Source: Dysgonomonas hofstadii
GTDB taxonomy: Bacteria; Bacteroidota; Bacteroidia; Bacteroidales; Dysgonomonadaceae
Length of the DNA stretch: 64,000 nucleotides
Assembly (NCBI RefSeq): GCF_014196915.1
Contig: NZ_JACIEP010000010.1
Coordinates: 25,728 to 89,727, forward strand
Direction: 5' to 3'
The translations under genes and the position numbers were made by a program. The notes below the pieces were generated by a model that was not told where the DNA came from, did no database searches, and saw nothing but the letters and a program-made list of their open reading frames with translations. Of this stretch, positions 8,904 to 15,653 are shown one piece after another (position 1 is the stretch's first letter; each line of letters opens with the position of its first letter).

Positions 8904-9725
8904 TTATTTTTCAGCTAATTCAATCTCTATTTTCCCTATATAAACGCCATTTTTTCCTACCTGGTATACAAAAACATTTTTTCCTGCCTGATTAGGGATC
9001 ATATCGGGTGCTTTCATAAAAGTATGCGAATGTCCGCCAATAATAATATCGAGATATCGGGACTTTTCGGCAAGCAATTTATCGGGATTGTAACCCACAT
9101 GCGAAAGGCAGATAACAATATCGCATTTATCCTTTAGCTTCAATTGCTCTGCGTAGCGGTTAACTGTCTCTATCACAGGTAAGAATCCCATTCCTTCATA
9201 TTTATCTTTTTGGATCATTCCGTCAGGATCGACTCCTGCTCCGATAATACCGATTTTGACCCCTGCTTTTTTCAAGATAATGTAAGGCTTTACCTTGTCT
9301 TTGAGTACGGTTTTCGAAAAATCATAATTACAACATACAAGAGGGTAATCGAGCAGGTCGAAAACCATTTTCATGCTGTCGAGGCCATAGTCGAATTCAT
9401 GGTTACCGATTGTGCCCACATCGTATTTCATCATATCCATCGCTTTAGCTTCAACTCTGCCTTTAAACAGGTTGAAATAGGGTGTGCCCTGCACAAAGTC
9501 GCCAATATCGAACAGCAGCACATTCTTTTCTACTGTGCGTATACTGTCAATCACGGCTTTTCGGTTCACCACCCCGCCCATATTAGGGTTGCGGATGTCA
9601 GTCGCAGGCATAGGTTCAATGCGGCTGTGTGTGTCGTTGGTGTGTAGTATAACGAGTTTCTTTTGAGCGGCAAGGCTCAAAGAAAAACATACGAGAAGTA
9701 AAAAGCAGATATATTTTTGATTCAT
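8904..9725 (-). CDS. 5'-nucleotidase N-terminal metallophosphatase domain protein
   Basis: A 273-residue exported protein (signal MNQKYICFLLLVCFSLSLAA). It carries the calcineurin-like metal ligands LHTNDTHSRIEP (Asp and His), DIGDFVQGTP, GNHEFDYG and GGHSHT, in the order of the UshA-type 5'-nucleotidase N-terminal domain. The usual C-terminal substrate domain is missing here and is encoded by the gene immediately upstream. Together they would dephosphorylate nucleotides in the periplasm. A GTG one codon upstream is the alternative start. The gap to the upstream partner is only about 20 bases. Confidence 0.9.
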   Translation of the reverse strand: MNQKYICFLLLVCFSLSLAAQKKLVILHTNDTHSRIEPMPATDIRNPNMGGVVNRKAVIDSIRTVEKNVLLFDIGDFVQGTPYFNLFKGRVEAKAMDMMKYDVGTIGNHEFDYGLDSMKMVFDLLDYPLVCCNYDFSKTVLKDKVKPYIILKKAGVKIGIIGAGVDPDGMIQKDKYEGMGFLPVIETVNRYAEQLKLKDKCDIVICLSHVGYNPDKLLAEKSRYLDIIIGGHSHTFMKAPDMIPNQAGKNVFVYQVGKNGVYIGKIEIELAEK

Positions 9726-9746
9726 CACATTTAAATTTTTCCTTTT

Positions 9747-10502
9747 TTATCTTACCGTAATACGCCCGTCGAGTTTCGAATCGATTACATTTCCTTTGGC
9801 AGTCTCACTTTTTATGTAATTGAGAATATAATCACGGAGTGTCATTTTGGTATGGGTTACCGATTGGGCTTTCTTCAGTGCCTCCATGCCATCGTTTCCT
9901 TCAGCCAGGTAATCGAGGGTTACAATAGTATATATTTTATCCTTATCCACAGGTTTGCCATCTACAGAAGAAGATGTTATTTTTCCGTCTTTTATATCCA
10001 GACGCACATTACCTGAAATTCCGGCTCCTCCCATCTGCGCATATTGGTCGAACAATTCGTTGAGGTCGGTTCCTTTCAATCGCACAACTACCAGTTCGTT
10101 TTCAAAAGAATAAGTGCTGAATATGTCGCCCACGGTAATATCTCCTTTGGCAATGGGCGCACGATGGCCGTTCACATTCATCAGGGTAATATCCACAGGA
10201 AGGCCGTCGGTATAGCGGGTGTCGAGTAATTTCATCACGTCGGACGTAAAATTAGTCAGTAGACTTTCGGGCTTGCCATATGGCATATTCTGGGTTGCCT
10301 GTCCGATAATCACCCCCATACTTTGTTCCATTTGCTGTTTATAACCGTCTACCAGTGCGGCCAGTTTAGGGTCGGGATGACTTGTGTTGGTTACGGGAAC
10401 GTATTCTCCTTTGATTGAATTTATTACGTATTGTTTCCTGCCACATGAGGATAAAATAAGTAAAAATAAAACGGGATATATGATAAAACGCTTCATGTAC
10501 AT
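9747..10502 (-). CDS. 5'-nucleotidase C-terminal domain lipoprotein
   Basis: A 251-residue protein with a lipobox-like signal (FLLILSSCGRKQ), so probably lipid-anchored. The body matches the UshA C-terminal domain: SLLTNFTSDVM, ITLMNVNGHRAPIAKGDITVGDIF (first half shown by TLMNVNGHRAPI), FENELVVVRLKG and YTIVTLDYLAEGNDGM. That domain binds the nucleoside. The catalytic metal domain is in the next gene, so the usual N-to-C order is reversed in the operon. An ATG two codons in (10496) is an equally good start. A TATATTTG promoter element lies 17 bases upstream. Confidence 0.88.
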   Translation of the reverse strand: MYMKRFIIYPVLFLLILSSCGRKQYVINSIKGEYVPVTNTSHPDPKLAALVDGYKQQMEQSMGVIIGQATQNMPYGKPESLLTNFTSDVMKLLDTRYTDGLPVDITLMNVNGHRAPIAKGDITVGDIFSTYSFENELVVVRLKGTDLNELFDQYAQMGGAGISGNVRLDIKDGKITSSSVDGKPVDKDKIYTIVTLDYLAEGNDGMEALKKAQSVTHTKMTLRDYILNYIKSETAKGNVIDSKLDGRITVR

Positions 10503-10518
10503 CTTTTTAAAACGACAT

Positions 10519-10526
10519 CAAATATA
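10519..10526 (-). promoter_or_regulatory. -7 promoter element of the nucleotidase/permease operon
   Basis: The minus strand reads TATATTTG 17 bases before the ATG at 10502. Confidence 0.6.
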
Positions 10527-10826
10527 AAAAATTAATAACGTAAAAAGTAAAAAAAGGCTTTGATTTATCTTTGTCTCCACAGCTTTTTTATATTTCATGT
10601 TGTCTCACGATCGAATGTCATCGTGTAAAAAATGATTATTAAAAAAAGAGCGCCCTATATCACATGGGGCACCCTCTCAAAAGTAGTGTTTGTAAGTGAT
10701 TATAAAATCACTTGTCATTCGATTATAAAATTAAAACAGAGATGGCTTGTATTTTACAATTCATAGTTGTACGATACGGATAAAAGGTTGTAAAACAAAA
10801 CAGTAAAAAGTATTGTTATTTTTTTA

Positions 10827-10834
10827 TACATTTG
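10827..10834 (+). promoter_or_regulatory. -7 promoter element of the XRE regulator
   Basis: TACATTTG ends 19 bases before the ATG at 10854. Confidence 0.6.
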
Positions 10835-10853
10835 TTACAAAAATATACAATCC

Positions 10854-11279
10854 ATGGATATAGAATCTCAAATGAATAAAAAGATCCATCACGGACATAA
10901 TATCAAACGGTTGCGCGAAATGCTGGGTATCAAGCAGGAAGCAATCGCCGTAGAACTGAATATTACACAACAGGCTGTTTCAGGGCTCGAACAGAAAGAA
11001 GAGGTTGATGAACCTACACTGGAAAGGATAGCCCGAATAATGAATATACCTGTTGAAGCCATCAAGAATATGACTGAGGATACTACTTACAACTACATCA
11101 ATACCTTTAACGATGAAGTAACAAACCATAACGGATTTTATAATTTCAACTGCTCGTTCAATCCTATCGATAAAATCGTGGAACTCTATAACGACAAGAT
11201 AGAATTGTATGAACGGATGCTGAAGTCGGAAAAGGAAAAAGCAGACTTGTTTGAAAAACTGTTGAACGATAAGAAATAG
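10854..11279 (+). CDS. XRE-family helix-turn-helix regulator
   Basis: A 141-residue cytoplasmic protein. Residues about 12-68 form a lambda-repressor-like HTH (NIKRLREMLGIKQEAIAVEL, recognition helix near TQQAVSGLEQ). The C-terminus (about 105-141) is a charged, probably coiled-coil segment (ELYERMLKSEKEKADLFEKL), likely for oligomerisation. A second in-frame ATG four codons on is possible. The target is unknown. The gene stands alone, followed by the inverted-repeat element. Confidence 0.85.
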   Translation: MDIESQMNKKIHHGHNIKRLREMLGIKQEAIAVELNITQQAVSGLEQKEEVDEPTLERIARIMNIPVEAIKNMTEDTTYNYINTFNDEVTNHNGFYNFNCSFNPIDKIVELYNDKIELYERMLKSEKEKADLFEKLLNDKK

Positions 11280-11294
11280 TCGTATTTAAAATAA

Positions 11295-11585
11295 AAAAGC
11301 CCCTTGATACAGTAGTCGTGGTCGGAAGATTTTAAGTTGTTTATTTATAATAAATTGCCACGGCTTTTAAGTCGTGGATAAGGACTATCTGAAAAAAAAG
11401 GCTTTAGCCAAACATCTATTCATATTTGATTTTTGACTAAAGTCTTTTTTATCTGTCTGATTTTAACCTCCACTTGAAAGTGGAGGCAATTGAAAACAGA
11501 GTATATGCCATATCAATCTGTTGATGTATAAATAGTTAATCGAATAAAAACCTTCCGGCCACGACTACTGTATCAAGGGGCTTTT
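11295..11585. mobile_element. MITE-like element with 34-bp terminal inverted repeats
   Basis: The ends 11295-11328 and 11552-11585 (AAAAGCCCCTTGATACAG at the outer side) are inverted repeats matching at 33 of 34 positions; the exception would be a G-U pair in RNA. Inside are several short hairpins: CCACGGCTTTTAAGTCGTGG, GGCTTTAGCC, GACTTTAGTC-like words and CCTCCACTTGAAAGTGGAGG. No transposase is encoded. About 153 internal bases (11319-11471) recur in reverse orientation at 42670-42823. It is either a non-autonomous mobile element or a structured RNA repeat. Confidence 0.7.
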
Positions 11586-11670
11586 CTGTTCTATATATAC
11601 TGGCTAAAAAGAGCTCTGGTTGATAGGAGTTTCGCGTGCGTCAGCTCCGTAATATTTCCCCATAAAAGAA

Positions 11671-12690
11671 TTAAAATAAAAGTTCTGTTTCGGTCAGTAT
11701 CGGGTCTACATGTTCCAATCCCAACCCGCATTGCTCCGAAGCCGCCCGGCATCCGCCCCGGCATTTTTCCCACGCCTTGCACGAAGCACAAAATTCGGGG
11801 GTGATTTCGTTCCATGAGTTGGCATATGGTGAGTAGAGTATTTCTTTTATATCCTGCTCGAAGATATTACCTGCCACCACTGGCGAATGGTTACACAGGC
11901 GGATATTGCCATTGATATCCATGGTGATGGGCTTTAGCAGCACATCTGCCGAACAATGGCCGAACATCAGTTTAGGATAATCAGCAGGGTTGATCAGGCA
12001 GTCCGGCGAACAAACATTCGAGGAAATCACCATGTCCAATTCTTTAGCCTTGTTATTAGCCGTGCGGAAGGCATTGCACAACTGACTGTGCGTGCCTGAC
12101 ACAGATGCCGGATCGGCCGTGCCACAGCCTCCGATGTTGTAGCGGTTCATCATCACACGTTTCAGCCCCAGGAATGAGATAAAATCGAGTGTGTCGCCAA
12201 TCAGATCTATATTGTATTTGGTCATCACAATTACAGGCACGGGAAATCCTCCGAGTTTCTGTATGGCTTTAATGGAGGCGATAGACTTTTGCCAGCTGCC
12301 TTTTACCTGTGTAATATGATCATGTACAGCTTCATCTGCCGAATGGATGGGAAATTCGAACAAAGTGATGCCCATGGCCGTAAGGCTTTGATAATCTTGC
12401 TCCGTACCCAATGATCCGTTACTGATAATGGTAACGGTTTTTCTTTCCATACGGCAAAGCAGGGCGATCTCTTTCATGCGCTGCGCCATAAAGGGTTCAC
12501 CTCCTGTCAGCGTCACATTGCGCACATTGGCTTGCGAAAACAAAGTTTTGAGAGCTTTTTCTGCTTTTTTGTACGAATCGAACGACTTACGTTCCGCCCC
12601 GGGAATTTTCCACACGTTGTAGCAGTAGCGGCAGCCGAGGTTACACTTATCGGTCAGTTCGAAAGCTATATTGAGTAGTCTTATTTTCAT
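11671..12690 (-). CDS. Radical SAM/SPASM enzyme, putative maturase of Cys-Tyr proteins
   Basis: A 339-residue protein. CNLGCRYC at residues 16-23 is the radical SAM cluster motif and TLTGGEPF the SAM-binding GGE motif. The C-terminal third is cysteine-rich in SPASM style (GNIRLCNHS, then CASCKAWEKCRGGC and a final C), which in characterised enzymes holds auxiliary 4Fe-4S clusters for peptide or protein modification. Its ATG overlaps the stop of the preceding small gene by four bases (ATGA), so it is the last gene of a four-gene operon. The three upstream products share an N-terminus and repeated Cys-Tyr motifs, which makes them its likely substrates. That assignment is inference. Confidence 0.87.
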   Translation of the reverse strand: MKIRLLNIAFELTDKCNLGCRYCYNVWKIPGAERKSFDSYKKAEKALKTLFSQANVRNVTLTGGEPFMAQRMKEIALLCRMERKTVTIISNGSLGTEQDYQSLTAMGITLFEFPIHSADEAVHDHITQVKGSWQKSIASIKAIQKLGGFPVPVIVMTKYNIDLIGDTLDFISFLGLKRVMMNRYNIGGCGTADPASVSGTHSQLCNAFRTANNKAKELDMVISSNVCSPDCLINPADYPKLMFGHCSADVLLKPITMDINGNIRLCNHSPVVAGNIFEQDIKEILYSPYANSWNEITPEFCASCKAWEKCRGGCRAASEQCGLGLEHVDPILTETELLF

Positions 12691-13157
12691 TTTTCTTCAA
12701 ATACAATCTGATTAATTTCATCTTTTTTCATCTTCGAAACAGGAATATCTATCGGCTGGCTTACATAAGTAAATCTGAGTGTATCATTGATTCCTGCTTT
12801 CAACGCAAAGTTTCCATCCAAATCGGTATAAACCATTGCCTGATAATTATTCTTTATATAAACCGAAACTCCGGCCAGGGGTTCTTTATCATGATCCACT
12901 ACATTACCTCTGACCATAACAGAATCGTGAACAGGTACAGCAGGCTCATAGCACATAATCTGATGCTCGGGTTCGGGAATAATCATATAGCATAACACAT
13001 CATTTTTTTTGGATTTGCATCCTGCCGAAGATGCTGTCAATCCGATGATAAGTGTACCCAGTAACAATTTGTATTTCACAAAAAAACGGGTGCCATTGGT
13101 TTTGTCCGACAGATAGGAAAAGATGCGAAAGAGTATTTTATATGATCTTATTTTCAT
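12687..13157 (-). CDS. Exported lipoprotein-like Cys-Tyr protein with carboxypeptidase-regulatory domain
   Basis: A 156-residue protein. Residues 1-46 form the N-terminus shared with the two upstream genes (MKIRSYKILFRIFSYLSDKT, then a hydrophobic GTLIIGLTASSAG), ending in a lipobox-like Cys at 47. Two Cys-Tyr motifs follow (VLCYMIIPEP at 56-57, IMCYEPAV at 69-70). Residues about 82-150 match a CarboxypepD-regulatory-like beta-sandwich (GNVVDHDKEPLAGVSVYIKN, TDLDGNFAL). The only cysteines are the lipobox one and the two in CY. It lies six bases after the previous gene and overlaps the radical SAM gene by four. Confidence 0.78.
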   Translation of the reverse strand: MKIRSYKILFRIFSYLSDKTNGTRFFVKYKLLLGTLIIGLTASSAGCKSKKNDVLCYMIIPEPEHQIMCYEPAVPVHDSVMVRGNVVDHDKEPLAGVSVYIKNNYQAMVYTDLDGNFALKAGINDTLRFTYVSQPIDIPVSKMKKDEINQIVFEEK

Positions 13158-13163
13158 CGTATG

Positions 13164-14063
13164 TTATTTATTTTCAGGTAAAATAAATTTCACCGTGATT
13201 GTCATTGTCGTTTTTATCTTTTTGCCGTTATGCTCGCCCGGAGTCCATTTACCTGATGTGGACAAAAGTCTCAGCACTTCGGCATCGGCATAAGGATGTA
13301 GTTTCCGGGTTATTTTCGCATCTTTGATGTTGCCTTTCTTGTCAATAGCGAAACTGGCTACGACTTCGCCCTCTATCTTATCTTTCAGCATTTCATCGTT
13401 ATATCGCACTTCATCGTTTACCCAATCTTCGAATGCGGGTAAATTACCGACACGCGACACAGGAGGTGTTTGTGCTTCTTCATACGAAAATTTGGTTATT
13501 CTTTTAGGGGTACGCCTGTAAATATCATCGTTGTCGGGAAGGCTGATAATCACCACCTCGTAACAAAGGATCATTTCATCCTCTTGCATAACCACTTTTA
13601 TGTCATTGGCTCTTACTTTAGGTAATGCTACTTCCTGCTGTTTAAATCCTATGTATGAAAACACGAGTATATCGGATTGTTTTACCTTTTTCAGGATAAA
13701 ATTACCTTTTGCATCGGTAACAGTTCCGTTTCTTGTATTTTTTACAACCACAGTAACACCTATTACCGGCTCTCCACTTGGGTCTGTTACGTTTCCTTTT
13801 GCTTCTACTTCTCCTTTCTGATCTTCCTCTGGCGGAATATAGACTTTGTAGCAAGTAACCTGAGCCTTTGGCAGGATAATTGTGTCATTGCCTGTATATG
13901 AACTGTCTTTCTTCTGTGCTTTGACATTGGCTACTGAGCCTGTTAATCCGATAATAAGTGTTCCCAGCATCAGTTTGTATCTGACGAAAAACGATGCGCC
14001 GTTGGTCTTATCCGACAGATAGGAGAAAATACGGAATAACAGGGTGTACGACTTTATTTTCAT
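13164..14063 (-). CDS. Exported Cys-Tyr protein with carboxypeptidase-regulatory and TonB C-terminal domains
   Basis: A 299-residue protein with the shared N-terminus (MKIKSYTLLFRIFSYLSDKT, then GTLIIGLTGSVANVKAQ), which here ends in a signal-peptidase-I-like site instead of a lipobox. VTCYKVYIPP lies at residues 69-78 (CY 71-72) and ILCYEVVIIS near 165 (CY 167-168). These two are the only cysteines in the protein. Between them is a CarboxypepD-regulatory-like domain (GNVTDPSGEPVIGVTVVVKN, TDAKGNFIL). The C-terminus, about 200-299, matches a TonB C-terminal domain (EGEVVASFAIDKKGNIKDAK, EVLRLLSTSGKWTPG). It is the second gene of the operon, 40 bases after the first. Confidence 0.8.
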   Translation of the reverse strand: MKIKSYTLLFRIFSYLSDKTNGASFFVRYKLMLGTLIIGLTGSVANVKAQKKDSSYTGNDTIILPKAQVTCYKVYIPPEEDQKGEVEAKGNVTDPSGEPVIGVTVVVKNTRNGTVTDAKGNFILKKVKQSDILVFSYIGFKQQEVALPKVRANDIKVVMQEDEMILCYEVVIISLPDNDDIYRRTPKRITKFSYEEAQTPPVSRVGNLPAFEDWVNDEVRYNDEMLKDKIEGEVVASFAIDKKGNIKDAKITRKLHPYADAEVLRLLSTSGKWTPGEHNGKKIKTTMTITVKFILPENK

Positions 14064-14103
14064 AGATATGCAGATTTATACAGTGTTTTACGAAGATATA
14101 ATT

Positions 14104-14841
14104 TTATTCTTCGGGTAAGACAAATTTCACGGGAATTAATATCGATGTTTTTACTTTTTCGCCATGATGCCATGCCAGAGCCCATTTGCCGCAGGAAGTG
14201 ATCAGCCGCAGCACTTCTTTGTCTGCATCGGGAATAATATTCTGTACGATCTTCGGTTCTGTGATATTTCCGTCCTCATCTACAATAAAGTTCACAACGA
14301 TGCGCCCCTGTATTTTGTTATCCAGCATTATGCGGGGATATTCGATGTTGTTCTGCACCCATGCAATGAATTTATCCAGGTCGCCCACAGGCGACACGGG
14401 AGGATGTTGTACCGATCCGTATAACATAACAGGCTCTGATAGCGGTTCCGGAATATCAGGTTCATCCAATATTTGTATATAGCACATAACAACTTCCTGA
14501 ATTGTATCAATCACTGCAATATCATAGCATGTTATATGTAGGGGAATGGGCAATTCCTCTATTTCAATACAAGGAGGTGCTGTTTTTTCTATACTATCCA
14601 CAGTCCTTTGTGGAGAAGCGATGCTATCGTAACAGGTAATTTGTGAAATATCCGGTTTGGGAACAATGGGTTCGTTATTGAACGGCTGTTGAGGTTTCGA
14701 TTTTCCGCACGATATGCCTGACAACCCGATAATCAATGTACCCAGTATCAGTTTGTACCTGACAAACAGTGAAGCACCATTGGTTCTGTCGGCCAGAAAA
14801 GAAAAGATGTGAAATAAAAGTTTGTAAGATCTGATTTTCAT
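14104..14841 (-). CDS. Exported Cys-Tyr protein with TonB C-terminal domain
   Basis: A 245-residue protein and first gene of the operon. It has the shared N-terminus (MKIRSYKLLFHIFSFLADRT, then GTLIIGLSGISC) with a lipobox-like Cys at 45. The central region, poor in secondary structure and rich in Pro and Glu, holds three motifs: ITCYDSIASP (CY 70-71), ITCYDIAVID (105-106) and VMCYIQILDE (120-121). Residues about 148-245 form a TonB C-terminal domain (PPVSPVGDLDKFIAWV, GRIVVNFIVDEDGNITEPK). There is no proline-rich spacer as in classical TonB. The 585-bp repeat begins 51 bases upstream of the start codon. Confidence 0.78.
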   Translation of the reverse strand: MKIRSYKLLFHIFSFLADRTNGASLFVRYKLILGTLIIGLSGISCGKSKPQQPFNNEPIVPKPDISQITCYDSIASPQRTVDSIEKTAPPCIEIEELPIPLHITCYDIAVIDTIQEVVMCYIQILDEPDIPEPLSEPVMLYGSVQHPPVSPVGDLDKFIAWVQNNIEYPRIMLDNKIQGRIVVNFIVDEDGNITEPKIVQNIIPDADKEVLRLITSCGKWALAWHHGEKVKTSILIPVKFVLPEE

Positions 14842-14892
14842 GTTATCGGTTTTGTTTTATAGAGATATTTTGGCCTGTTTTTCCATAAATAA

Positions 14893-15479
14893 TGCGAATC
14901 GGCGGTTAAATTTAATAGTTCAATTTTATACTGCGCGTAATCGAAGATTACTTGCCATCCTTTTTTCCTAAGCAAAAAAAGGATGCAAAAATGCTTTGGT
15001 GGCTCACCCTCCGTGCGACCCGTTACAGGCTCACGGACTAAACCAAATAAACTCGCCTGCGGCTCAGACAGTATTTGGTTTCACGCCCCTTTCACCTGAC
15101 GGGGATCCCGCACTACGGCTTAATGCCACTGGGCGAAGCCACCCCAAGGCCGGGTAATCCTTGTCGTCGCATTGCGACTCCGGCATACATTCCGCAGGCG
15201 GGGCACCCAATCCGGCAGTGGAGGCGTAGAACAAAAAGCTGTTCGAGCTTACACGTAAGATTCGTATTTAGCCCTGCTGATGAGCGAGTTCTTTTTGTTC
15301 AGCCGCAACGCCGGTTTTGGGTCGCCGGAGGAATGAAGCCTTGAAATACACGTTTAAGTGAGAGTAAAGTCAAGCTTGCTTGAAATTTACCGAACGTAGT
15401 GTATTCAATCTTAATTAGTTTTTGTAACTTTTTTATCAAGAAAAAAGTTGAAAGAAGACAAGCCGGAAGGCGCGTTAGT
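14893..15479 (+). repeat. Long non-coding repeat, copy A (about 587 bp)
   Basis: The stretch matches 42079-42663 in the same orientation almost end to end, with long identical blocks and a more variable part around 15110-15190. It holds paired stems: CATCCTTTTTTC near 14957; AAACCAAATA 15040-15049 with 15072-15081; GAACAAAAAG 15229-15238 with 15291-15300; AACTTTTTT 15426-15434 with 15441-15449. The last stem differs from copy B by a compensatory base-pair change. The stop-free stretches inside do not read as protein. No transposase or clear terminal repeats were found, so its nature is unknown. Confidence 0.85.
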
Positions 15480-15633
15480 AAAAACGAACAATTATTTATT
15501 ACAATCATAATAATTTCAACTCCTGATTGGCATTAATTGTTATACTCATTGAAAAATCTACCCTGAATTATATGAAAATGCCACATATTCTACTAAATAA
15601 TCTTCAAAAAGGAAAGATACAATATAGATTCAT

Positions 15634-15641
15634 TACTTTTG
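15634..15641 (+). promoter_or_regulatory. -7 element very close to the permease start
   Basis: TACTTTTG ends only 12-15 bases before the ATG pair at 15654/15657, so the transcript leader would be very short. Confidence 0.4.
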
Positions 15642-15653
15642 TACAAACTCCCG

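Larger units (their letters stand above)
10503..10853. other. Divergent intergenic region
   Basis: This gap of 351 bases lies between the leftward nucleotidase operon and the rightward XRE regulator. It holds both promoters and a short palindrome GTGATTATAAAATCAC near 10695. No coding sequence is seen. Confidence 0.55.

Noticed and set aside
11295..11585. Complete insertion sequence
   Set aside because: No transposase frame and too short; described as a MITE-like element instead.
15075..15344. 89-codon frame inside the long repeat
   Set aside because: The other copy of the repeat differs here by length changes that break the frame, so the repeat is not under selection as this protein.
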